This document shows, in pieces, positions 1-8,222 of a stretch of 64,000 bases of DNA. The translations under genes were made by a program, and so were the position numbers. The stretch covers positions 283,362 to 347,361 of the forward strand of contig NZ_QCXY01000007.1 in assembly GCF_003347495.1 (NCBI RefSeq), written 5' to 3'. Numbering within the stretch: the first letter of the stretch is position 1; every line of letters begins with the position of its first letter. The notes beneath the pieces were generated by a model that saw only the letters and a program-made list of their open reading frames with translations, was not told the DNA's origin and did not search any database. This DNA is from Pleomorphovibrio marinus (GTDB lineage: Bacteria; Bacteroidota; Bacteroidia; Cytophagales; Cyclobacteriaceae).

Positions 1-1
1 A

Positions 2-448
2 CAAGGCACGAGCAAGTTAGAAGGTTATCAAGGAAGCAAGCTTAAAAACATTACTTTGAATAACGTTCAGTTGTTTATGCATCCCGAAGCTACTAAAGAT
101 AAAAGGGCCAACCATGCCCTAATAGCGAGTAAGGTGGAAAGTTTACATGTAGATGGTTTACGGATCTACTGGGATGAAGAGCAGGTTGAGCCCTCTTGGG
201 GAAGCGCCATGATGCTGGAAAACGTCGATTACCTAACTTTGGACAATTTCTACGGGCGACAAGGGATCAAAGAAAGCACATCTCCAGTGATCATTTTGGA
301 TAATGTAGGGAAAGGAATAGTGAGAAATGTAGAACCTGAAGCTCAGACCGGAACGTTGATCCTAGTGAAAAACAGTAAGAAGGAAGATTTTAGGTTCATT
401 GATTTGGATAGTTTTGGCCAGGCCACAGAAAAGGTTGCTATGGAATAA
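2..448 (+). CDS. C-terminal part of a right-handed beta-helix glycoside hydrolase (GH28-like), cut by window edge
   Basis: The reading frame is open from base 2, so the 5' end lies outside the window; 148 codons are visible. The sequence has the short hydrophobic/Asn ladder of a parallel beta-helix: KNITLNNVQLF, SLHVDGLRIYW, NVDYLTLDNFYGRQG, PVIILDNVGKGIVRNV. That pattern is usual at the C-terminal end of GH28 polygalacturonase-like and related pectin-active enzymes in Bacteroidota. The catalytic part is missing, so the family is inference. It ends 44 bp before the GH10 gene on the same strand and probably belongs to the same locus. A non-catalytic beta-helix protein is the main alternative. 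Confidence 0.5.
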   Translation, partial: QGTSKLEGYQGSKLKNITLNNVQLFMHPEATKDKRANHALIASKVESLHVDGLRIYWDEEQVEPSWGSAMMLENVDYLTLDNFYGRQGIKESTSPVIILDNVGKGIVRNVEPEAQTGTLILVKNSKKEDFRFIDLDSFGQATEKVAME

Positions 449-492
449 GAAAATTATATGTATCGGAAATCCTTTGATTAACCCCCTTAAGC

Positions 493-1914
493 ATGACGAA
501 CAGGAGGAATTTTATTCGAAATATTACCTCTTTAGCAGCCTCTGTTATATTTTTACCTTATTGTAAGGCTTCGGATAAGGAGAGGTCAGGAGTAATGGAG
601 GGTGAGGAGTGGAAGGATGATAAGGGTAAGCGATTGAACGGGACAGGCACCTATGTCCTCACTGAAGATCTTGAGAAAACAACACAGGATTCCATCGAAA
701 AACACAGGATGGGGGATTTTATTATCCGCCTTTGTGATGCAGATGATCAACCACTGATTGGTGTCGATGCCCTTATCGAACTAATTGAACACGAATTTGA
801 TTGGGGTATATCGAGTGCAGGCTCTATTTGTGACACAAATCCAAAAGCAGTATTGCAGGCCGCACATATTCGGGAATTGTTTAACTGCACCACTGCAAAA
901 TGTTATTGGGATGAAGGCTGGCACCAGCCAATTGAAAAAATCGAGGGGAAACGAATCAGGGATAAATTCGTGGATGAAATCAATTGGGGACTGGCAAACG
1001 GGTTAAGGGTGAAAGGGCACCCATTAGTTTGGACCGTGAGAAAAGCCATACCCACATGGATGGACAAATACAGTTATTCTGAGCAAATGCGTTTTTTGGA
1101 AGAGCATGTCAGGGATCTAATCCGAACAGGGGGGCATGGGGTAGGGCAATGGGATTTGTGTAATGAAATGCTATGGGAACCCTCCTTGCGGAATCTCTCC
1201 GAAAGAAATTGGCCCCATATTGAAACCATTGATGAAATATTGACCTATCTAGAGCCTGCGGTACATTGGGCAAAGGAAGAAAACCCTTATGCCATCTATG
1301 CACTGAATGATTATGGATTGGTAAAGACCAATGCCCCGGGTGTTACCTCAGCTCAGCAAAGGCAACGGTATGTGGCGCTGATCAAAGAAATGAGACGAAG
1401 GGGTTGTGCCCCAGATGCACTAGGAACCCAATGCCATGTGGCAGGATGGTACACTGCCGAAGAGTTTGTACAAATGTTGGATGAGTTGTCGGAGGCAGGA
1501 TTACCTATTCAAGTAACAGAATTTTGGGCAAAGCTAAAGGATTATCCGTTTGATAAAGACCCGGATGGAGAACATGCTGAGGGGGATTTGATCCGTTATG
1601 TCACGATGATTTATACCTTGGCTTTTGCACATCCACAAGTGTCGCATTTTACCTATTGGGGAGGAGGGGATTGGTTTGATGGCTATGGGGAGCCCAATCA
1701 GCTGTACCATGCCATACGCCAATTGATCAGAAACGAATGGTTTACCAAGAAAACCATAACCAGTAATTCCGAAGGAGAATTGAAAATCAAGGCCTTTTAT
1801 GGAAATTATTGGATAAGCTTAAGGGATAAACAGGGGAATCATTATTCCCAGACCATACATCTTGCAAAAGGATCGGGAGGTGTTGTTAAAGTAAATCTTC
1901 CTATCCATCGTTAG
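493..1914 (+). CDS. Secreted GH10 family endo-1,4-beta-xylanase-like enzyme
   Basis: 473 aa. The N-terminus has a Tat-like signal (NRRNFIRN, then a hydrophobic stretch to about residue 27). The rest is a GH10 TIM barrel: GHPLVWTV near residue 175, acid/base Glu225 in WDLCNEMLWE, and nucleophile Glu343 in IQVTEFWAK. GH10 enzymes cut beta-1,4-xylan internally, with retention. Both catalytic glutamates are present, so activity is likely, although the barrel is divergent and the exact substrate is uncertain. About 60 residues lie between the signal and the barrel (residues 50-110) and may form a small N-terminal beta domain. A part-deleted second copy of this gene lies at 3319-3871. Confidence 0.85.
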   Translation: MTNRRNFIRNITSLAASVIFLPYCKASDKERSGVMEGEEWKDDKGKRLNGTGTYVLTEDLEKTTQDSIEKHRMGDFIIRLCDADDQPLIGVDALIELIEHEFDWGISSAGSICDTNPKAVLQAAHIRELFNCTTAKCYWDEGWHQPIEKIEGKRIRDKFVDEINWGLANGLRVKGHPLVWTVRKAIPTWMDKYSYSEQMRFLEEHVRDLIRTGGHGVGQWDLCNEMLWEPSLRNLSERNWPHIETIDEILTYLEPAVHWAKEENPYAIYALNDYGLVKTNAPGVTSAQQRQRYVALIKEMRRRGCAPDALGTQCHVAGWYTAEEFVQMLDELSEAGLPIQVTEFWAKLKDYPFDKDPDGEHAEGDLIRYVTMIYTLAFAHPQVSHFTYWGGGDWFDGYGEPNQLYHAIRQLIRNEWFTKKTITSNSEGELKIKAFYGNYWISLRDKQGNHYSQTIHLAKGSGGVVKVNLPIHR

Positions 1915-2063
1915 ACACTTCCTAATTGGGATAGATTCAAATATCAAAGAAAATAATAATACCTATGGGTAAACCCCATTATTTAAGATGGGATTTCCTT
2001 GATTATTCGTAACCCGCAGATAATCAAATGATAAAGTAAAATATTTTTTTAAAAACCCCTAAA

Positions 2064-2085
2064 AAGGCCCGTTTGGGCTTGTTTC
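2064..2085 (+). terminator. Weak hairpin downstream of the GH10 gene
   Basis: GCCC-gttt-GGGC forms a four-base stem, extended by a G-U and an A-U pair, within a run of A and T. The T tract after it is poor and the distance from the GH10 stop is about 150 bp. It could be a terminator or the edge of the insertion-sequence remnant that follows. Confidence 0.2.
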
Positions 2086-2221
2086 CGGAGTTTTAGGTGT
2101 GTGTTTTTGAAGCTACGAAACTCAAATACAATAAAAAATACTCCTCCACTCCGCATTTTCCAAGTCTTTCAGGAATATACTCCAAAATGGTACATTTTCA
2201 AGAATAAAGGGGATGTTCGCT

Positions 2222-2241
2222 CCCGAGAATCGGGACAGGCT
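2222..2241. repeat. GC-rich palindrome (CCCGA-gaa-TCGGG plus acaggct)
   Basis: Hairpin arms CCCGA and TCGGG with a 3-nt loop, followed by acaggct. It belongs to the same family as the palindromes at 46692-46708 and 61128-61151. It lies in frame within the transposase remnant, adding the residues RESGQA. Confidence 0.55.
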
Positions 2242-2414
2242 CTGATGTTTCTCAAGTCCTATTTTGACCTCAGAGACAAAAAACTGATGGAGCGTTTCAA
2301 TATCGACTTGGGCATACTGCTTTTTTGCGGCAAGCTCCTGAAGGAAAACCAGGGGATAAGGGAGTACCCCTGAATTCCTGGAAGGGGGGTCATTGACAAC
2401 ACCCATGTGCTTTT

Positions 2415-2433
2415 CCTGCCTGCCGCAGGCAGG
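2415..2433. repeat. CCTGCC-type near-palindromic repeat
   Basis: A 19-bp near-perfect palindrome built on CCTGCC and GGCAGG, inside the transposase remnant between VLF and DASYYES. Related cctgcctgg/ggcag units occur at 9362-9387 and 46543-46573. Confidence 0.5.
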
Positions 2434-2555
2434 GATGCCTCTTATTATGAAAGCTAGTGTTGGCCTAACTTATTTCAGCAGAAGTCATGTAGGCTTTAAT
2501 TATCACTGCTTAAATGTAAGTTATGGGGGATACCTTAATATCCCCCGTGGTACTT

Positions 2556-3203
2556 CTAAACATCTTGTTTTAAATGGTTATAATATGCGATGATCCTGAG
2601 TAAATCCCCGCGTCTATCCTGGGATAGTCCATATTTCCTCATAAACAGGCGAATTTCAGGAGACTTATCATCCATCAGCTCCAAGAGGTCTCGCTTCTTT
2701 TGATTAAATGCAAGAATTTGTTGGCCAGTTAAAAAATAGAAGTTAAATGCCAGTCTGTTTTGCCCGGGAATGGGTGGTCCCCACATAGGACCCATATGCA
2801 TTCCTGCCCATGCCATATTGTTCATCCCCCGAGCATCTATGGTTATGTATTCTCTGCACAATAAGGTCATATCCTCACCTTCAAACAACAATTCAAAGAA
2901 GGTAGGCACCTTATATTCAGAATGAGAAGAATAAGGAAGACTGTAAAAAACCCTTACCCCCCCTAGTTGCTGATCAAATATCTCAACGTGATGTACAGAT
3001 ACTGCACTAAACGTTTTGACGGTCTTCTTTTGTACCTTCACCAAGTTATTTTCCAGATCGTATTTAATCATGCCTTCTATAACTTCTCCATCGGCCAAGT
3101 AAACTTTTCCGCTATGCCATAATTGAGAAGGAAAACTATGAGCATTGGCTCCATACGCATAAAACAATAAACAAATCAAAAACAGATAGCTTCGTTTTTC
3201 CAT
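2556..3203 (-). CDS. Secreted protein of unknown function (215 aa)
   Basis: Starts MEKRSYLFLICLLFYAYGANA, a Sec signal peptide cleaved near residue 21. The mature part begins with a beta-rich segment (GKVYLADGEVIEGMIKYDLE, then VQKKTVKTFSAVSVHHVEIFD), resembling small exported Bacteroidota proteins that respond to or bind a surface ligand. The middle contains a Met/Pro/Gly-rich patch (AGMHMGPMWGPPIPG). The C-terminal 50 residues are charged and helical. I do not recognise a family. It runs opposite to the flanking PUL genes and sits between the IS remnant and the duplicated GH10 fragment, so it was probably caught between rearrangement points. Confidence 0.6.
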   Translation of the reverse strand: MEKRSYLFLICLLFYAYGANAHSFPSQLWHSGKVYLADGEVIEGMIKYDLENNLVKVQKKTVKTFSAVSVHHVEIFDQQLGGVRVFYSLPYSSHSEYKVPTFFELLFEGEDMTLLCREYITIDARGMNNMAWAGMHMGPMWGPPIPGQNRLAFNFYFLTGQQILAFNQKKRDLLELMDDKSPEIRLFMRKYGLSQDRRGDLLRIIAYYNHLKQDV

Positions 3204-3318
3204 GATAATAGTTTGGTTTGGTTTTCATTTTTCCATTACGTAAAAAATTTTGTTTTGGTTGGTTGAATGAACGCTAAAATTACATGCGGCTATTAAAAAT
3301 ATTGCACTCAACAGGATC

Positions 3319-3871
3319 TCGAGTGCAGGCTCTATTTGTGACACAAATCCAAAAGCAGTATTTCAGGCCGCCCATATTCGGGAAATGTTTAACTGCACCA
3401 TCGCAAAATGTTATTGGGATGAAGGCTGGCACCAGCCAATTGAAAAAATCGAGGGGAAACGAATCAGGGATAAATTTGTGGATGAAATCAATCTACTACC
3501 TTGGCTTTTGCACATCCACAGGTGTCGCATTTTACCTATTGGGGAGGAGGGGATTGGTTTGATGGCAATGGGGAGCCCAATCAGCTATACCATGCCATGC
3601 GCCAATTGATCAGAAACGATTGGTTTACCAAGAAAACCATAACCAGTAATTCCGAATGAGAATTGAAAATCAAGGCCTTTTTATGGAAATTATTGGATAA
3701 GCTTAAGGGATAAACAGGGGAATTCTTATTCCCAGACCATAAATCTTGCAAAAGGATCAGGTGGTGTTGTTAACGTAAATCTTCCTATCCATCGTTAGCC
3801 ACTTCCGTATTGGGATAATTTCAACTATCAAAAAAGATAAAAATACCTATGGGTAATACCCAAATATTTAA
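3319..3871 (+). pseudogene. Internally deleted partial duplicate of the GH10 gene
   Basis: Bases 3319-3492 match 811-984 of the GH10 gene almost exactly, and 3497-3871 match 1614 to about 1985. The duplicate therefore lacks the 5' end and about 630 bp of the middle, including the acid/base region, but includes the gene's 3' untranslated flank. The junction at 3493-3496 carries four unmatched bases and the frame is not preserved. An extra T in the run at 3680-3683 and a premature TGA near 3657 break it further. It cannot encode a working enzyme. Its position just downstream of an inverted unrelated gene suggests a duplication followed by deletion. Confidence 0.9.
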
Positions 3872-3924
3872 AATAATACATGAAAAGCCAACCACACTTC
3901 TACAGGAAGCAGTGATTGGTTACA

Positions 3925-4929
3925 TCAACTACTTTCCCTCACTATCAAGGTAGGTTTTACGATTTCTAGTTTGGGAATGCACTTTTCTTGATCACCTGAA
4001 ATGATTTCTAATAGGGTGTTTGCCGCCATTTCCCCCATTTCAAAGGAGGGTTGGGCCATGGTGGTGATGGAGGGACTGATATACCTGCCTGTCACATCGT
4101 CACCGAACCCAACTATTGCCAGTTCCTCTGGCACTTTTATCTGCATACGCTGAGCTGCATTTAAGGCCCCAATGGCCAGAATGTCCGCAAAACAGAACAG
4201 GGCATCCGGTTTCGTTTTTTGATTCCACAGCTCCCTAAACGCCTTTCCGGCAATTTCATAAGAAAAATCCTCCAACTCGACTTCAAATCCCTCCAAGTTA
4301 TTGGTTTGCAAAGCTTTTCTGTATCCCCCTAATCTTTCTTGACAAACGCCAAGGGTAAGGGGACCACCCATATAGGCGATTCTTCTTCTGCCCTTACTGA
4401 CCAAGTGATTTACGATTTCCATTGCCCCTGCAAAGTCGTCTGTCTGAATTTTACTGGTTGTGATCTCCTGGCATACCCTTTCAAAAAGTAACAGGGGAAT
4501 ACCCCTATTCATAACATCCTTAAGATGGTTGTAGTCTGAGGTTTCCTTGGAGAGCGCTAGGATAATCCCGTCCACACGGCTGTTGGCCAGGGTTTCCACA
4601 ATTTCCACCTCCTTTTGGAATGACTCCCCCGACTGGAAAATCATCACTTTATAGCCCTCTTGGTAGGCCACTTTTTCTATGCCTGCGATGGAATTGGACC
4701 AGAAAAAACGGTTGATGGTGGGCACCACCACACCTAGTATTCTGGATTTTTTACTGCTAAGGCTGCTTGCTAGTAGGTTGGGATGATAATCCAGTTCCTT
4801 GGCCATTTTCAAGACAGCCTGTTTGGTTTCCTTTTTGATTTCAGGTGAGTTTCTCAATGCCCGGGAGACCGTGGCGACAGAAACGTTTAACTTTTCAGCA
4901 ATGTCTTTTATGGTGATAGGCTTTTTCAA
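3925..4929 (-). CDS. LacI family transcriptional regulator
   Basis: 334 aa, the usual length. The N-terminal helix-turn-helix with hinge reads ITIKDIAEKLNVSVATVSRA through about residue 55 (HPNLLASSL). A periplasmic-binding-protein-like effector domain follows (VVVPTINRFFWSNSIAGIE, VDGIILAL, GGPLTLGVCQERLGGY, PDALFCFADILAIGAL). It presumably binds a sugar released by the locus. It is transcribed away from the gene at 5220, and the shared intergenic region contains a 24-bp palindromic site with LacI-type half-sites (5087-5110). The same site occurs upstream of two other transcription units here, so this protein is the natural candidate regulator of the locus and perhaps of itself. The binding is inference. 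Confidence 0.92.
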   Translation of the reverse strand: MKKPITIKDIAEKLNVSVATVSRALRNSPEIKKETKQAVLKMAKELDYHPNLLASSLSSKKSRILGVVVPTINRFFWSNSIAGIEKVAYQEGYKVMIFQSGESFQKEVEIVETLANSRVDGIILALSKETSDYNHLKDVMNRGIPLLLFERVCQEITTSKIQTDDFAGAMEIVNHLVSKGRRRIAYMGGPLTLGVCQERLGGYRKALQTNNLEGFEVELEDFSYEIAGKAFRELWNQKTKPDALFCFADILAIGALNAAQRMQIKVPEELAIVGFGDDVTGRYISPSITTMAQPSFEMGEMAANTLLEIISGDQEKCIPKLEIVKPTLIVRESS

Positions 4930-5086
4930 AAGAACTTTGGGTTTTTGTTTTCCTTTTTTTCCATTTGCAATTTAAAACAATTCTATACCCTTTCTTCATA
5001 TTCAGTTTCGTTTCCCCAATTTCAAGGAAATAAAGTTATTGTCAATTTCTTATAAGAGTAGGATTGTTTTTGAGGATTTATTAAAT

Positions 5087-5110
5087 GTAAACGTTTCCGT
5101 AAACGGTTGC
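5087..5110. promoter_or_regulatory. Putative LacI-type operator 1
   Basis: A 24-bp imperfect palindrome with half-sites GTAAaCGTT and AACGgTTGC around a central CG. It sits between lacI and the divergent 5220 gene, about 110 bp before the latter. Near-identical 24-mers occur at 9614-9637 and 20535-20558, each followed by a CGgTAta-like A/T tail. A TAnnTTTG-like element (taattttg, 5166-5173) lies downstream, but without a well-spaced -33 box. Confidence 0.7.
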
Positions 5111-5219
5111 GGTATAAAATTTCAATAAACATCCTTTGAAGGAGTTTATATTCCTTTTCTTATGGTAATTTTGGTTGTAAATACTAAGACTCTCCTAGAG
5201 TCCCATAAAGTAAGGCAGT

Positions 5220-6254
5220 ATGAAAGTATTTATAAAGTCCATTTTACCGCTGTTGCTTTTTTTTAATATATCCTTTGCTCAAGAAAAAGGTAATGTTAAG
5301 TCAGAAATAGCCTTTGAGGCCAAGATAAACGACTCTACTGAGGTTGAAATCAAGGTACGCAGAAACCAAAGTGGTGAAATTCAAGACTATTTTTCACCTA
5401 TCACGACCCCGGTATGCAAAGAAGGCCTATGCTATCAGATGATAATTGAGGTGTATTGGGATTTATTGGGGAATTTTTCGGACTATAAAGTTCCAGACCG
5501 GTTTCCACTAACCAAATTCGACCACGAGCCATTTTCCGAGGAGGACCATATTAAGCTTCGAAAGATACTTTCCAACAAGGATTCCTATCTCAAGTTTTAC
5601 ACCTTGGAAAATCTGGTAGATCCTTCAGCGCCCATAGAAAGCGAGGAGGTGGATGGAATTTCAGCCGCCACGCATCCTTCCATACAGCAGGAAGTTGTAA
5701 GCGGTGCAGTGTATAGTACCTTTGTCCTATGGCATATTGTAAATGGCTCCATTTCGGAAAAGTCAAAAACCTACACACTGAACCAAATTGAACGGGAGAA
5801 TCTCTTAATGCGTTTTTTGTTGTCGGATAATCACCACTACCAATATTTTGCTTTGGAGCAGGTAGTGGAAGAAGAAAGGAATATGTACATCCCTCAGATT
5901 ATCCGGTTGCTAGTGGAAGGAAGGGAATATGTCCCGTTTTTTGCCATTGAAAAGCTTTCACCTTCGGATTGGCAGAAAGAGGAAGTTCAAACCCAGGTGC
6001 TGCAGGAATTTGACCTCATGGGCTTTGAAATGAGGAATGAAATCCTAAATCGACTTAAAGGCATACGGATTCAGGACGACGCATTGGAACTACTGGCTAG
6101 CCACCTGGACAGATTATCTGAAAATCAGTTGATCAAAGTTTTGGAAATTTTATCCCAAAACGAAGGGCGGCTGGATAAATCAAGCATTGAACCTTTTCTT
6201 ACCCATTCCCACCCTCAGGTGGCCGATATGGCAAGAAAGATCATCAACCCCTAA
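5220..6254 (+). CDS. Secreted protein with FMN-binding-like motif and helical repeat C-terminus (paralogue of 32001 gene)
   Basis: 344 aa with a Sec signal peptide (LLLFFNISFA, about residue 20). It is clearly related to the product of 32001-33065. Shared features are a C-x4-C pair (Cys66/Cys71), YWDLLGN..YYKVP-like text, DHEPF, and a segment ending VSGAVYS..LWHI.(N/H)G. Before that lies VDGISAAT (residues 144-151), resembling the Dxx(S/T)(G/S)AT site at which ApbE attaches FMN to threonine in FMN_bind proteins; Thr151 would be the acceptor. The third residue of the core is Ala rather than Gly, so this copy may be degenerate. Residues 190-344 look like HEAT-type helical pairs. The next gene, 32 bp downstream, is an FAD oxidoreductase. 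The FMN role is inference. Confidence 0.6.
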   Translation: MKVFIKSILPLLLFFNISFAQEKGNVKSEIAFEAKINDSTEVEIKVRRNQSGEIQDYFSPITTPVCKEGLCYQMIIEVYWDLLGNFSDYKVPDRFPLTKFDHEPFSEEDHIKLRKILSNKDSYLKFYTLENLVDPSAPIESEEVDGISAATHPSIQQEVVSGAVYSTFVLWHIVNGSISEKSKTYTLNQIERENLLMRFLLSDNHHYQYFALEQVVEEERNMYIPQIIRLLVEGREYVPFFAIEKLSPSDWQKEEVQTQVLQEFDLMGFEMRNEILNRLKGIRIQDDALELLASHLDRLSENQLIKVLEILSQNEGRLDKSSIEPFLTHSHPQVADMARKIINP

Positions 6255-6286
6255 CACTTTGAGTATAAACCCGAAATATCCTATCC

Positions 6287-8173
6287 ATGCAGAGTAACAG
6301 AAGAAATTTTATAAAATCGGTGGGCCTAAGTTCAGGGGCCTTATTGTTTAATGTACCAAACTCCATGGCTAGTCAGGAGCCGGGAGATATTGAAGTATTC
6401 AAAAAGGTTTCCTATGAAACCGATGTGCTTATAGCCGGAGGGGGTATGTCTGGCCTGTGTGCAGCCATCGCAGCCGCAAGGAACGGTGCCAAGGTCATTC
6501 TGCTACAAAACCGGTCCAGGTTGGGGGGGAATGCCAGTAGTGAGATCCGCATGCATATTTCCGGTTCAAGCCAGTTAAAACAAGTATGGAGGGAAACAGG
6601 CATCCTTGAAGAGCTGGTGCTAACCGAGGCTGCTGAAAATCCACAGCGGTCCTACGAGATCTGGGATTTCATCCTTTACGACAAGGTGGTTTCTGAAGAA
6701 AACATCACACTGCTCTTGGATACAGCCCTCATAGATGCAAATGTTGAAAATGGTGAAATTTCCAGTATTACTGCTTTATGTTCCCCTACTGAAGAAATCT
6801 ACGAGATCAAGGCTAAACTTTTTGCGGATTGTACTGGGGACGCCACCCTGGCAGCCAAGGCTGGGGCGACCTACATGTGGGGCAGGGAAGCAAAGGCAAA
6901 ATGGAATGAATCACTTGCGGTGGACGAAGAGGATAACAAGACTATGGGTAACAGTTTGCTGTTCATGTCCCAAAAGCACGAAAAAGAAATGCCCTATACG
7001 CCACCTTCCTGGGCAAGGAAATACACGACGAAAGATTTTGTGCACAGAAAAATCACGCAGTGGGAATATGGGTATTGGTGGCTGGAGCTTGGGGGGATGG
7101 AGGACACCATAAAGGATGGACAGCAGAACCGCCACGATCTTTTGAGTGTGCTTTTTGGAGTCTGGGATTATATTAAAAATTCCGGTAACCACCCGGAGGC
7201 CAAAAATTGGGCGCTGTCCTGGGTAGGGATGATTCCTGGAAAAAGGGAAAGCAGAAGGGTACTTGGGGATTATATCATGAAACAGGAGGATATTCAAGCC
7301 CCAAAAATGTTTTCCGATCGGGTAGCTTATGGAGGCTGGCCTCTAGATGACCATCCCCCGGGTGGAATGAATACCACAGGGGTGGTCCCTTACATCTCTA
7401 TTCCCCTAAAAGGCCCTTATTCCATTCCATTTAGGTCCTTGTACAGTAAGGATATTTCAAATTTACTGTTGGCAGGTAGAAACATCAGTGTTTCCCATGT
7501 GGCATTATCTTCCACCAGGGTGATGGCCACCTGTGCCACGATGGGGCAAGCCATCGGCACAGCTATGGCTTATGGCCTCCATCACCGGATCGGCATGCGG
7601 GAAATTGCACAGCAGGATAAACATATGTCCAGGTTGCAACAGCTTCTGCTCAGGCAGGACCAATCCCTATTGGGAGTGGTCAATACAGATGAAAATGACC
7701 TGGCCCGTAAGGCAAGCATCAAAGCTTCCCATGAAACGCAGGAGGGATCAGCAGCGGCGGTGATTGATGGGGTGAACAGAAATATAGGAGACGGAAAAAC
7801 CCATCAGTGGCAGGCAGAATATTCAAATGGGGAACCATCCCTGACCTTAAGTTGGGACCAGCCCATCCGCCTGAACCTGATTCAGCTTACCTTCGACACG
7901 GGTTTACACAGGTTTCTCAGGATATCCCCGGAGGATTCGGTGTATCAAAACCAGGAAAGAGGCCCTCAACCCGAGACTGTTTCGGATTTTTCCTTAGAGG
8001 CACGGGTAGGAGGGGATTGGCAAAACCTTGCTGCTGTAAATGGGAATTTCTTACGCCTGGTAACAGCAACTTTCGATACCATCCGCACCAATGAGATACG
8101 CATTAAGATTAGTAAATCCCATAATGACACTTTGGCAAGGTTATTTGAAATTCGTTGTTACGAGGAAAAATAG
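6287..8173 (+). CDS. Secreted FAD-dependent oxidoreductase (FAD_oxidored family) with C-terminal beta-sandwich domain
   Basis: 628 aa. A Tat-type signal (NRRNFIKSVGLSSGALL) implies export in folded, cofactor-loaded form. A Rossmann FAD motif DVLIAGGGMSGLCAA starts at residue 46 and is followed by LGGNASSEIR. Family blocks GKRESRR, PFRSLYSK and SSTRVMATC are shared with the other two oxidoreductases in this window. Residues 490-628 form a discoidin-like or F5/8-like module, possibly for carbohydrate binding. The family (PF12831-type) is common in polysaccharide loci, but few substrates are known. It follows the FMN-motif gene by 32 bp and precedes a GH26 gene, so a role in oxidising or reducing a sugar or uronate in the periplasm is plausible. 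Confidence 0.85.
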   Translation: MQSNRRNFIKSVGLSSGALLFNVPNSMASQEPGDIEVFKKVSYETDVLIAGGGMSGLCAAIAAARNGAKVILLQNRSRLGGNASSEIRMHISGSSQLKQVWRETGILEELVLTEAAENPQRSYEIWDFILYDKVVSEENITLLLDTALIDANVENGEISSITALCSPTEEIYEIKAKLFADCTGDATLAAKAGATYMWGREAKAKWNESLAVDEEDNKTMGNSLLFMSQKHEKEMPYTPPSWARKYTTKDFVHRKITQWEYGYWWLELGGMEDTIKDGQQNRHDLLSVLFGVWDYIKNSGNHPEAKNWALSWVGMIPGKRESRRVLGDYIMKQEDIQAPKMFSDRVAYGGWPLDDHPPGGMNTTGVVPYISIPLKGPYSIPFRSLYSKDISNLLLAGRNISVSHVALSSTRVMATCATMGQAIGTAMAYGLHHRIGMREIAQQDKHMSRLQQLLLRQDQSLLGVVNTDENDLARKASIKASHETQEGSAAAVIDGVNRNIGDGKTHQWQAEYSNGEPSLTLSWDQPIRLNLIQLTFDTGLHRFLRISPEDSVYQNQERGPQPETVSDFSLEARVGGDWQNLAAVNGNFLRLVTATFDTIRTNEIRIKISKSHNDTLARLFEIRCYEEK

Positions 8174-8222
8174 TATATTAAGACTTCAGTTTGATTGTTA
8201 ATTAATGATATAGGCATACGGA

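Larger units (their letters stand above)
2101..2455 (+). pseudogene. Decayed IS transposase N-terminal fragment
   Basis: One frame reads ALMFLKSYFDLRDKKLMERF, then FCGKLLKENQGIRE, a stop at 2371, and further on in the same frame VIDNTHVLF and DASYYES before another stop. This matches, from memory, the N-terminal half of a Bacteroidota IS transposase with FLKSY.L.D.KLIERFN and DATCYESYI blocks. No catalytic DDE part remains. Two GC-rich palindromes sit in frame inside it: CCCGA-gaa-TCGGG at 2222-2234, and a 19-bp near-palindrome of CCTGCC units at 2415-2433. They split otherwise continuous protein similarity. The overlapping minus-strand frame is taken as a shadow. Family assignment is inference from the residue pattern. 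Confidence 0.5.

Noticed and set aside
2122..2406. Minus-strand 94-codon open frame over the IS remnant
   Set aside because: It mirrors the transposase-like plus-strand frame, which has the meaningful residue pattern; the reverse reading shows no recognisable motif.
5135..5173. Bacteroidota-type promoter (TTTG ... TAnnTTTG) upstream of the 5220 gene
   Set aside because: TAATTTTG fits the -7 element, but the nearest TTTG is about 27 bp upstream, too far for the usual spacing.
6735..7297. Open frames of 125 and 128 codons on both strands inside the FAD oxidoreductase
   Set aside because: Shadows of a well-supported gene; compositionally odd and without family features.
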